A DNA stretch of 64,000 nucleotides from JACKAQ01 sp020634975 [NCBI: Calditrichia bacterium] (GTDB lineage: Bacteria; Calditrichota; Calditrichia; RBG-13-44-9), in the NCBI GenBank assembly GCA_020634975.1, contig JACKAQ010000001.1, forward strand, positions 2,418,001 through 2,482,000, read 5' to 3'. Positions 26,101 through 33,382 of the stretch are shown piece after piece. The position numbers and the translations under genes were made by a program. Every line of letters begins with the position of its first letter. Within the stretch, counting starts at the first letter, position 1. The notes beneath the pieces are model-generated. The model was not told the origin of the DNA and did not search any database. It saw only the letters and a program-made list of their open reading frames with translations.

Positions 26101-26277
26101 AACGTTTTGGGGCAATCGGTGAAAACGTTGGTCGATGAAAAATTACCGGCGGGCAGCTACACAATTTCTTGGGATGGCACCAACGCATCCGGCGAAGCCG
26201 TTGCCAGCGGGATCTATTTTTACCGGCTGACCGCGGGCGAAACGGTGCTCATCCGTAAAATGTTGCTGGTTCGGTGA
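23116..26277 (+). CDS. Large secreted protein: helical barrel, Ig/PKD-like repeats, LamG-like domain, sorting tag
   Basis: The protein has 1053 residues. The signal peptide core ILYPLSFILLLFSAATFAQ is partly encoded by TTTATCC repeats. Residues about 40-500 are helical with Trp-rich turns (SDWWYETMPNVFFYQLYDLYPG, MGAEWAMEFLNGR), like an alpha/alpha-barrel glycan enzyme of unknown family. Two Ig/PKD-like repeats follow (NYPPRIKALAVAEND and NRLPQISSLSATPE). Next is a concanavalin/LamG-like domain at about 750-930 (FDGSDDQIRVPLHPSLNFSE). The end is QNYPNPFNPTTSISYQL with a sorting domain. It is probably a surface enzyme or binder. Translation may be coupled to the GH130 gene. Confidence 0.8.
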   Translation: MKCHKVSARKILSFPSRIRIILYPLSFILLLFSAATFAQQIAIPRIEQMPNLPQPYQMRNWKQVALGFDSLAFKLTASGQYLPLIFRQINTVNYPNHDSFGIHSYVGTNSPNSGEAITGLPAVVGASLVGINKKNQNSQNWVLRCEEFFNRRPEENIYLNGPVANSGSDWWYETMPNVFFYQLYDLYPGTGDFANQFTTVADQWLRATEAMGGSATPWNKAFMDYRAWSFATMTPLTTGVKEPEAAGAIAWLLFNAYLETGEERYRMGAEWAMEFLNGRTTNPSYELQLPYGVYAAAKMNATIGTQYDVEKMLNWCFTIGPLRQWGAIVGTWGGYDVSGLIGESISNEYAFVMNGYQQAGALVPMCRYDDRFTRAIGKWVLNVANASRLFYPNYLPPENQDSEEWSFQYDPNSTIAHEALREELFGKSPYATGDAIGGGWAQTNLGLYGSSHVGYLAGILDTTDVSGVLKLDMLKTDFFRNEAYPTYLLYNPHVTAQNVSIDVGSNSVDLYDAVSNTFLQTGVSGVVSVAIPADEALQLVLAPAGGVVSYHFDEMRIDGVTVDYSSGQAVTNYPPRIKALAVAENDVFIGETIAVYCAADDRDGDTPVFNWNATDGQLSGSGATVNWTAPDSAGTAQITCIVSDGNGGADTSAVIVSVTDNRLPQISSLSATPEIIDVAETAQLTCLATDPDGDSLSYDWSAAGGTFSGSGAAVEWTAPATPGYYVIVCTVSDGKVQVSDSVAVTAGRLVGQYGFSGNAADESGFGNNGIVSGAILTDDRFGNPNSAYFFDGSDDQIRVPLHPSLNFSEAITVAFWLQKSSFTGAEEFPISHGSWQNRWKVSIIPDKKLRWTINTDAGIYDLDTPAAIAENTLYFVAATFGDGQMKIFLNGQEANAASRNGNISATNLDLTMGQMVPGNTQYGFRGVLDDVRIYNRVLSPVEIMDLFNLTGIGDDADGLLPKTTALEQNYPNPFNPTTSISYQLSNFSDVKLRIFNVLGQSVKTLVDEKLPAGSYTISWDGTNASGEAVASGIYFYRLTAGETVLIRKMLLVR
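23149..23205. repeat. TTTATCC heptamer tract in a signal-peptide coding region
   Basis: Units at 23150-23160 and a denser run at 23175-23205 (TTATCCT repeated, then TTCATCC) encode the hydrophobic core of the signal peptide of the 23116 gene. The orientation is the same as in the 18419 tract. Confidence 0.7.
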
Positions 26278-26357
26278 TTGCTTTTGTCGCAAAGGTGTTT
26301 TGTTTTTTTGCCACGAATTTTCACGAATTACTTTAGATCATGTTCGGAGATTTTCCG

Positions 26358-26450
26358 GGGAGATTCCTGCCTCCGCAGGAATGACAATACGATCACTGTT
26401 CAGGTACCTGGTTTGTCATTCCCGCGGATGCGGGAATCTCCGGGCATGTT
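26358..26450. repeat. Inverted pair of REP-like hairpins
   Basis: GGGGAGATTCCTGCC...GCAGGAATGACA is followed by TGTCATTCCCGC...GCGGGAATCTCC. The two units are reverse complements of each other in layout and each folds on itself. It fills the gap between two secreted-protein genes, as at 7205. Confidence 0.75.
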
Positions 26451-26570
26451 CAAAGGTAATTCGTTTTCACCCTCCGACAAGCTGGGAAAACTGAGGCTAA
26501 ACAAAGAATAAACCCTTCGCGAACTTCGCGTCTTTGCGGCACCCAACCTACAAAAAATGACAGGAAAAAT

Positions 26571-29036
26571 ATGCGAAATCAATGGATCATCGCGCTGCTG
26601 ATCTGCGCGAATCTGTTCGGGCAAAGCGGCGACAGCCAGTTTTTCGATGATATCGCCGTGCCGTTTGCCGGAAAACGCGGACAGGTGGAAGTCGGCGGAA
26701 ATTTTGCCGGCGCAGCGTTTCACCACAGCCGCCCGTTGCCGTCGCGAATCAGCTTTTTTTATCCGGTTGCCAACAGCCTGGATTTGAGTACGGATTACTG
26801 GAAACGCGACGAATCGCAGCCTGTTCGTGCGACGCTCAGCGCCAACGGGCAACAGTGGCAGCTCGAAAACATTTCGTTTCCCTATCGATACACGCCGTTT
26901 GCGGCGGTTTTTTCGGAGCAACTGGGCGATTTGCAGGTGCAGATCAAATATCAATTTTGCGCGGATATTCCCGCGATGACGCTCAGTTTTGTGATCGTGA
27001 ACGCGGGCGAACACCCCGTTTCGCCGGAAATGCAGCTCAGTTTGCAGCCCGTTTTGCGAACCTGCCAGACGTATGCGTGGAAATATCCGGCTGATATATC
27101 ACGCGATAGCGAAACCCGGACAGTTGTCGCCGAATTCCCCGATGCCGATGCGGACAGCACCGCGCTGTTCGTGGCGAATGTTGCCGGAAATCCTGCAAAT
27201 ATCGCTGTGTCGCGGGATTCCGCAAATCCGCAAATCCGGTTCGATTTCGCCAAACATCTGGCGCCGGGCGACAGCCTCGCATTCACCCAACTGATCGGCA
27301 CTTGCCGGATGCGTGAGGCGGATTCGCTGATCGCCAACGCCCGTTCCCAATGGCAAAACAGCATCGCCGCCAACGAAGAATATGTGAAAAACGCCGTCGA
27401 AACCGGCGATTTCCGGCAACCGGACAGCGCATTTTCCCAAACGCTCAACTGGTCGAAAGCGGTGTTGGCCAGCAATCGCCACTGGCTCGACGGCGCGGTG
27501 GTGCCGATGCCCTGTCCCGCCGAATACAATTTCTTTTTCACGCACGATTTGCTGCTGACCGATCTCGGCGCAGTGATGTTCGATACGCAACGCGTGAAAC
27601 GCGATCTCCAATATTTGCAATCACTTACGCAGCCGGACAGCATTTTGCCGCACGCTTATTATTGGCGCGATGGCGGTTATCAAACCGAATTTTGCGCGAC
27701 GGATAACTGGAATCACCTCTGGTTTATCATCGTTTCCGGCAGCTATTTGCGGCACAGCGGCGATGCGCAAACCTGCTCCACCATTTTCCCGATGCTGCAA
27801 AAAAGCCTTTCGATGATGCTGCACAATCGCGGTGCGGATAATTTGAGTGTCGCAACTCGCCCGGACTGGTGGGATATCGGCAACGTGAGCGCCGCGCGGG
27901 TGTACACAACGGCGCTGACCATCCGCGCGATTCGCGAATATGCAGCTATCGCCGGAAAACTCTCGCGCGACGGCGAGCGATTGCCGGAACTGCTGGCGAT
28001 TGCCGAATCGATGCGCCAATCGTTGATCGAAAAATGTTGGGACAGCGAACGCGGATTTCTGATGAGCATGCGCGATTCGCTGAACACAGATCATCATTAT
28101 TACGCCGGATCGCTGGTGGCTGCGGTGTTCGATTTGCTGGACGTTCAGCAAAAAATCACGCTGCTGGAAACGGCGCAACGGGAACTGCTCGATGCGGAAA
28201 TCGGGCTGCGCATCGCCATGCCGGCGGATTTTCACACGATGATCGCGGAATACAAATTTAACGGGATGGAAGCGGGCGAGCCGTATGTGTATCTCAACGG
28301 TGGCATTTGGCCGCACGGAAACGTGTGGTACGCCCTCGGCTGGCTGATGGCGGGCAAACCGGATGTCGCCGGTGATGCGCTGCGGAAATACGCCACGCTT
28401 TCCGGCGTTGCGGCCAGCCCGAACGGACAGCCCTCGTTCTACGAATATCGCAAAGCCAACCGCGATTTGCCGGAATACGGGCAGATCGACAAACCGACAT
28501 TTTTGTGGTCTGGCGGATGGTTTATCAACGCGCTATATCAATTGGCGGGCGTTCGGGAAAACCCCGAAAACATCGCGTTTTCGCCACATTTACCGGCCGG
28601 CTGGACGGATATCGGCTACGATTTGCAATTGTTTGGTCGCACTGCGAACGTATCGTATCGCGGCGATGGCGACTATTTTTCGGCGATATTTGTCGATGGA
28701 AAATCGGCGCACTCGGCAGTGTTTTCGCAACCGGCGGACAGCGTGCGGCTGATTCGCGGAACGCCGAAATCGCCGTATCTCGCGAACGCGAATTGCCGGA
28801 TTCAATCGGTCGATTTCGATAATTCTGCGAAAGAAATGCGAATTTTCGCCGCAGGAATTCCGCGCACAACTGCAACATTTTCAATTGTTTCGCCGATGAA
28901 ACCGACAGCTTGCCGCGATCGTGATAGCGGCAAATCGCTGGCGATGAAAGTCCAATCACAGGGTGATGTTTTTGTTGTCAATATCGATTCTCCGGCGCAA
29001 CAAAATCTATCGCTTGTACTATTGTTTGATAAATGA
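26571..29036 (+). CDS. Secreted six-hairpin glycosidase-like protein
   Basis: The protein has 821 residues and a signal peptide MRNQWIIALLICANLFGQ. The N-terminal beta-sandwich (to about 280) is followed by a helical barrel. Its signature strings are FFFTHDLLLTDLGAVMFDTQRV, ATDNWNHLWFIIVSGSYLRHSGD, YLNGGIWPHGNVWYALGWLMAGKP and PTFLWSGGWFINALYQLAGVREN. A C-terminal beta domain closes it. This architecture is that of GH94/GH63/GH65-like clans (sandwich plus alpha/alpha-6 barrel). I cannot assign the family, and there is no sorting tag. It is likely periplasmic, cutting the locus substrate before import. Confidence 0.75.
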   Translation: MRNQWIIALLICANLFGQSGDSQFFDDIAVPFAGKRGQVEVGGNFAGAAFHHSRPLPSRISFFYPVANSLDLSTDYWKRDESQPVRATLSANGQQWQLENISFPYRYTPFAAVFSEQLGDLQVQIKYQFCADIPAMTLSFVIVNAGEHPVSPEMQLSLQPVLRTCQTYAWKYPADISRDSETRTVVAEFPDADADSTALFVANVAGNPANIAVSRDSANPQIRFDFAKHLAPGDSLAFTQLIGTCRMREADSLIANARSQWQNSIAANEEYVKNAVETGDFRQPDSAFSQTLNWSKAVLASNRHWLDGAVVPMPCPAEYNFFFTHDLLLTDLGAVMFDTQRVKRDLQYLQSLTQPDSILPHAYYWRDGGYQTEFCATDNWNHLWFIIVSGSYLRHSGDAQTCSTIFPMLQKSLSMMLHNRGADNLSVATRPDWWDIGNVSAARVYTTALTIRAIREYAAIAGKLSRDGERLPELLAIAESMRQSLIEKCWDSERGFLMSMRDSLNTDHHYYAGSLVAAVFDLLDVQQKITLLETAQRELLDAEIGLRIAMPADFHTMIAEYKFNGMEAGEPYVYLNGGIWPHGNVWYALGWLMAGKPDVAGDALRKYATLSGVAASPNGQPSFYEYRKANRDLPEYGQIDKPTFLWSGGWFINALYQLAGVRENPENIAFSPHLPAGWTDIGYDLQLFGRTANVSYRGDGDYFSAIFVDGKSAHSAVFSQPADSVRLIRGTPKSPYLANANCRIQSVDFDNSAKEMRIFAAGIPRTTATFSIVSPMKPTACRDRDSGKSLAMKVQSQGDVFVVNIDSPAQQNLSLVLLFDK

Positions 29037-29037
29037 T

Positions 29038-29128
29038 GAGGAGATTCCTGCCTGCGCAGGAATGACAGTTCAGAAAAAGGTAGTGTTACATGATGATGAG
29101 GAAATTCCTGTCTGCGCAGGAATGATAG
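29038..29128. repeat. Direct pair of REP-like hairpins
   Basis: AGGAGATTCCTGCCTGCGCAG and AGGAAATTCCTGTCTGCGCAG, each followed by GAATGA, stand in the same orientation about 58 bases apart. Unlike the pairs at 7205 and 26358 they are not inverted to each other. Confidence 0.7.
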
Positions 29129-29184
29129 TTCGGAAAAAAGCTTTTGATAAATTGGGTTTGCGGAAGCGAATCGAAGGAAAAAAG

Positions 29185-29220
29185 AAAAAGCCAGGCCGCG
29201 GTTGCAGCCTGGCTTTTTTG
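29185..29220. terminator. Bidirectional intrinsic terminator between convergent genes
   Basis: Arms 29185-29196 (AAAAAGCCAGGC) and 29207-29218 (GCCTGGCTTTTT) are perfect complements. A T-run is present in both directions. It ends the + strand sugar locus and the - strand porin-cytochrome operon. Confidence 0.9.
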
Positions 29221-29224
29221 ATCA

Positions 29225-31489
29225 TTATCGGCCAAATCTATTGATACGAAATCCCGTGCGAACCACATAAAACGATCCGCTTTCCACGCCGTACACATAG
29301 CCCTGGTTGTCGGTCAGATCGTAATAATCGACGTCGAACGTGAGACCAAATGATGGCGAGAGGGAATAATCCAAGCCCAGTCGCAGATTCAGAAAATCAT
29401 AATCCAGATCAGAATAGTTATTGATCGTGCTGTAATCATACTGTGCAGCGTGGATTAATTCTTCCGCTTCCAGGCGTTCAGGAGTTACTGGCATGTTGAT
29501 GGGATCGAACGCCGCTTCCGTATGACTGAAAGCGCCATCCAGTTTGACAGCCAGTTTGGGTGTCATTTGATAGGACAGATTTGCAGAAACGACTTGCCCT
29601 TTGCTCGTGTAATCGGTTTCGGCATACAGCGATCCGAAGTGCAAAACAGGCGGTTGAGTGGTTGAGGCACCCCCGGTGCCTAATAGATGAGCCGCTCAGC
29701 CATCCATCATTGCGAACGTGGCAATACCGTTCTGGGTTTTGTAGAGATAGCTGAAACTGGTGAACAAGCTGAACTTGTCGTTCGGCACCGCACTGAAGCC
29801 CAACGTGGGCTGCATGCTGGTTTGTTTGTATTCCAGTTCCGGCGTATCGTTGTTGGTGGCGATTTTTGCAGTTAAACCGAGCGATAGCTTGGTTTTTGGC
29901 GTCAATCGATAATCGACATCCAGTTTTCCGCCGTTGACAACTGCCGGCAAGCTGGTGACGCTGCCGTAACGGATCGCATCGCGCTGATAATAATAGACTG
30001 CGGGCGTTCCGGGAATCGGCGTCAGGCTGTCCGGACCGGATCTGCCATATCGCTCGAACAGGTTATTGTATGGCGAAAACGGGTTGTCGATGTTTTCAAA
30101 ATAATAGCGCAAATGCCCGGTAAATTCCCGGCTGGGGCGATATTTGACATCTCCCTGCAGCAGGAATTTTGTGGTTTTGTCTTTCGCGCCTTCGAACGGA
30201 TAATCATCGCGTTCCCGGGTGGAATATTCGCCCAACAGCGAGAGGCGATAGCGGCTGGTCGGCTGATAAATGAATTCCAGATTGCCGCGCATTTCCGTGC
30301 GTGTGTAATTGGAAAAACGGGTGTAATCGAAATCGATATCGCCGCCGGAACGGTTATCCCGCCAATCCGGCAAATCCACCAAAACCGAGCTGTTTTCGTA
30401 AGTACCGTAATAGGCACCGGCGATGAGCTTGGTTTTTGGGAAGAACGGATGCGCCAGCCGCAAATGCGTGTAAGTGCCGGATGTTTCGCGATCTCCGGTA
30501 ATCAACACATTTTCGTCCGGCAAATCGTTGTTGTTTTCGGCAGTAAAGCTAACCACCTGTGCCAGCAGATTGGTTTTGCCGAAAACGCCTTTTGCCTTGA
30601 AGCGATGCGACAGTTTTTTGGTTTCCGGATACAAACCGAGTTGTGCGGTTTCGCCGGAAAAAATATTCCGCGATGCGAATTCATCGCCGGAGCTGCCGTT
30701 TACCGGGTGGCGAGCCGTATCGAACATCGCCTCATATGTGCCTTCGTTCGATTTGAACTGACGGTATTGCGCCTGATATGAAACGATAAAATCGTTTGTC
30801 ACAGCCGCTTCAACACCGCCGGCAACCGTATGTGTCACGCGGTCCAGCGCAATGCTTCTGGAAGTAACGTGGCAGGTAGCGCAGTGGGAAATCTGGATTT
30901 CCTGCGAATGCCCGCTCTCCATAATGCTGCGATGGCTGGCGATCACTTTCAGGTTTTTCAACCCGGGTATTTTCGCTTCGAGGTGGGTTTCAATTTCCTG
31001 CCGGCGATACCCGATATCTTCCGTATCCGGATCGAACAGCAGTTCATTGGTGATAATTTTACCACCGGCAACCGTGCCCTCTTTGTTACCGGATTCTCTG
31101 GCAACCATGTTTTGGAGCAGATCAATCTGGTTCCGGCGATAAAACGATTTGTAGGCAACTTTAGCGCTCAAGAAATTGCTGAAATTGCCCTGCAAATTCA
31201 GCGACATGCGCTTTGAATCGTAAAAATTTCCGGCGAAGTTCAACCGGTTTTGACCCTGTGTTCGCAGCCATTTCAGCTGAAACTCGGGCATAAACCCTTC
31301 TTCGCCACGGTCGAACTCTGCAACGCGTAGTGTGTAATCTTCCAGTCCCGTATAGTGGCTCCCAAACCAGAGCGACCACTGATTAGTAACGGGTTGGGCA
31401 GCCTCCTGGGCAGAAGCCGGGAAACGAAAGAGAACACAGCACAGTAACGCGATGAAAGCCCACAGACCGTAGTTGGTTTGCTTCTTCAT
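29225..31489 (-). CDS. MtrB/PioB-like outer-membrane barrel with an in-frame TGA
   Basis: The frame runs from ATG 31489 to the stop at 29225 (754 codons), broken only by TGA at 29698-29696 (codon 598). Sequence on both sides is beta-barrel and in the same frame (SLFTSFSYLYKTQNGIATF before, TSKGQVVSANLSYQMTP after). The end is VVRTGFRINRFGR. A signal peptide ends at FPASAQ. A heme-type CATCH motif (Cys203-His207) lies in a loop. MtrB/PioB barrels sheathe a multiheme cytochrome across the outer membrane, and such a cytochrome gene lies 15 bases upstream. The TGA may be a nonsense mutation or encode selenocysteine. If it stops translation, the last five or so strands are lost and the barrel should not assemble. 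Confidence 0.7.
29665..29681 (-). promoter_or_regulatory. Hairpin just downstream of the in-frame TGA (SECIS-like geometry)
   Basis: On the mRNA, AGGCACC and GGTGCCT form a perfect 7-bp stem around GGG. The loop starts 22 bases after the TGA. Known bacterial SECIS elements place a short G-containing loop about 16-37 bases after the UGA, so the geometry fits. The same stretch could be only a small palindromic repeat, since TGAGCGGCTCA next to it is also nearly palindromic. Confidence 0.35.
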
Positions 31490-31504
31490 CTTTGTCTCCC
31501 TGGT

Positions 31505-32461
31505 TTAACGTGTTAGTGAGCCGCCAAGGCTGGATACACCTTGCGATGGCAGGTCTGACCCGTGAACTTGTGTATGGCACTGGGTGCATTTTGTCAACAT
31601 GGAAACTTTCCAGGCATCCAACGTGGAGGTAAATGTACCGCGTTCCGGGTTGAGCGGCTCGGTAAATTCGCCGTCGAATCCGGTGATGGATGTGTGGAAG
31701 TGCATTGAATGACAATCCATACACAATGCCGGCTCGTTTTGAACCAGCAGGTTGTTGGCAACAGCACCGTGTGCACTGTGGCAGATGCCGCAGTTTTCGT
31801 TAACCGGCTGATGTTCGTAAACGAACGGGCCTTCGTGCTGTGCGTGGCAGGACAAACACAACTCGCGACTTTCGTCGGTTGTTGCGAATGTGTTTACATC
31901 GCCGTGCGGATTGTGGCAGCTTTGGCAATCCATCAGCCCTTCCAATACCGGGTGATGGGAAGCCATGCGAAACTCAGCGCCGGTTTCCGTGTGGCAATCC
32001 AGACACAATTCTGAGCCCTGTTTTTTCAGCAATTGTTGATTGTTGCTGTGCATGGTATGGCAATCGCTGCAGCCTTCCGCCATTTCGTGGTGGGCGCTGC
32101 CGGTAACCGATTGAAATTCCACGCCATTGTGACAACTCAAACAATTGTTCGCTGTTACGCTGGAATAATCTGTTAGTGGGTTGTAAATGCTTGAGCGTTC
32201 TGCGTCTTCTTCGTGCAGCGAACCCGGGCCGTGACATGATTCGCAAATAAAGCCCGTTTCTTCCGCGTACACAATGTGCGCATTCATCTTAAACGCTGCG
32301 GCAACATCGTCGTGACAATCCATACAGGCTGCGTCGCCGATTTTTGTTGCTGCGGTTTGTGATTGAGAGAATGCGGGAAAGCCCCACATCTGAAGCACTA
32401 CAAAAAACGCGACAAGCACGCCAAACCCCATGCGATGAGGAAGACGAGTGTCGGTCTTCAT
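31505..32461 (-). CDS. Decaheme c-type cytochrome, MtrA/DmsE-like
   Basis: The protein has 318 residues and a signal peptide ending FPAFSQ. I count ten CxxCH heme sites: CMDCH, CESCH, CLSCH, CSDCH, CLDCH, CQSCH, CLSCH, CGICH, CMDCH, CTQCH. Length and heme number match the periplasmic decaheme family of MtrA, PioA and DmsE. These insert into an MtrB-type barrel and pass electrons across the outer membrane, to metals or other external acceptors or inward from donors. The barrel gene follows after 15 bases. No outer-surface MtrC-like cytochrome or quinol-side CymA-like partner is in the window. Confidence 0.93.
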   Translation of the reverse strand: MKTDTRLPHRMGFGVLVAFFVVLQMWGFPAFSQSQTAATKIGDAACMDCHDDVAAAFKMNAHIVYAEETGFICESCHGPGSLHEEDAERSSIYNPLTDYSSVTANNCLSCHNGVEFQSVTGSAHHEMAEGCSDCHTMHSNNQQLLKKQGSELCLDCHTETGAEFRMASHHPVLEGLMDCQSCHNPHGDVNTFATTDESRELCLSCHAQHEGPFVYEHQPVNENCGICHSAHGAVANNLLVQNEPALCMDCHSMHFHTSITGFDGEFTEPLNPERGTFTSTLDAWKVSMLTKCTQCHTQVHGSDLPSQGVSSLGGSLTR

Positions 32462-32512
32462 ACAGTAACCCCTTTGGATTTTGATTGGTTGTTTAGTTGA
32501 TTTAGCCGTTTG

Positions 32513-32526
32513 ATCTATCCTTTATA
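32513..32526. promoter_or_regulatory. Palindrome upstream of the decaheme operon
   Basis: TATCC-TTTATA-GGAT is an inverted repeat about 55-65 bases upstream of the cytochrome start. It may be an operator. It also resembles the TTTATCC heptamer, so a repeat remnant is the alternative. Confidence 0.25.
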
Positions 32527-32743
32527 GGATTTTTTTCACAAAAACTATCACACCTATTAATGAAACATAATGCCAAACTTTGTTTACATTTTTATTGTGA
32601 TATTGAAAAATATAAATAGCTATATGTTTATTAAAAAATGATTAGAATCATGTTTAGAAATGATTTTGGCAGATTTTGCGAGATGTTTTAAAAAGAGGTG
32701 GGAGATATGAGAAAACAGTATTGGCAAACAACAGCCATGTTTT

Positions 32744-33079
32744 TCAACATGGCCGGATAATTTTGTCTGCATTCAGCATCAGCGCCACGGTTTTGTCCAT
32801 CGTTCCGATAACGCCGATAACCAACGTATCGCGTTTGTTGTAAAAATCGAGGCAGGTGCCGCAGGTGGCGATGGTTGCGCCGTTTTCCTGCAGTCTTTTC
32901 AGGCTGTCCAGCACTTCGCTGCCGCTGGTTGTCAGGTTGATGCCGCTGTTCACACAACCGATAAAATCTACTGTTTGCCCGGATGTTGCCAGCTCGCTGA
33001 GAAACGAGCGCATCAGTTTTTTGCCCAGTTGCGGATCGCCTTCGCCCATTTTGTCGGAATTTAAATACAGGAAAATCAT
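32744..33079 (-). CDS. yedF: YedF-like (DsrE-fold) selenium-metabolism-associated protein
   Basis: The protein has 111 residues, starting MIFLYLNSDKMGEGDPQLG, with VNSGINLTTSGSEVLDSLK and the Cys pair ATCGTCLDFYNKRD, and ending LNADKIIRPC. This is the pattern of the DsrE-like C-terminal domain of YedF. The N-terminal TusA-like domain of full-length YedF is missing. The family is known to occur in genomes that carry selD (selenide, water dikinase) and is presumed to act in selenium or sulfur transfer. GGGAG lies about 8 bases before the ATG. It is upstream of the decaheme gene in the same orientation, 282 bases away. Confidence 0.8.
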   Translation of the reverse strand: MIFLYLNSDKMGEGDPQLGKKLMRSFLSELATSGQTVDFIGCVNSGINLTTSGSEVLDSLKRLQENGATIATCGTCLDFYNKRDTLVIGVIGTMDKTVALMLNADKIIRPC

Positions 33080-33382
33080 GCAATATCTCCCAATTTTTTA
33101 AGATGTTGTTGACCGGTGGGAATATCGGAATTGGATGGGATAACCTCAATAATTAAAATGACTATTTTTTACGAATGATTCGATTTCAGGATTAGCAAAA
33201 GAATATGCGTGTTTCCCAATAATGTATGCCGCGCACATCGCGGTATGAATTACTCCCGATAAAACATTTCAATAAAATTGCGCTTGATCAATTCAAAATA
33301 AAATGGTTTTTTGTAAACATTCATACGTTTTTTTAATCTGACCATCAAAACTTAAAAAAAATGATAGATAAGGGTAATTTCG
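33080..33382. other. AT-rich divergent intergenic region
   Basis: This stretch separates the - strand yedF-like gene from the + strand asparagine-synthetase-like gene. It must hold both promoters. I see no clear palindrome, no coding frame and no hairpin of note. The base composition is clearly more AT-rich than the sugar locus. Confidence 0.4.

Noticed and set aside
29038-29128. Terminator of the 26571 gene
   Set aside because: These hairpins have no T-run and belong to the dispersed REP-like family; the true terminator is at 29185.
29225-29644. Separate small outer-membrane protein
   Set aside because: The segment is in the same frame as the upstream barrel and supplies its missing C-terminal strands; the TTG start has no ribosome site.
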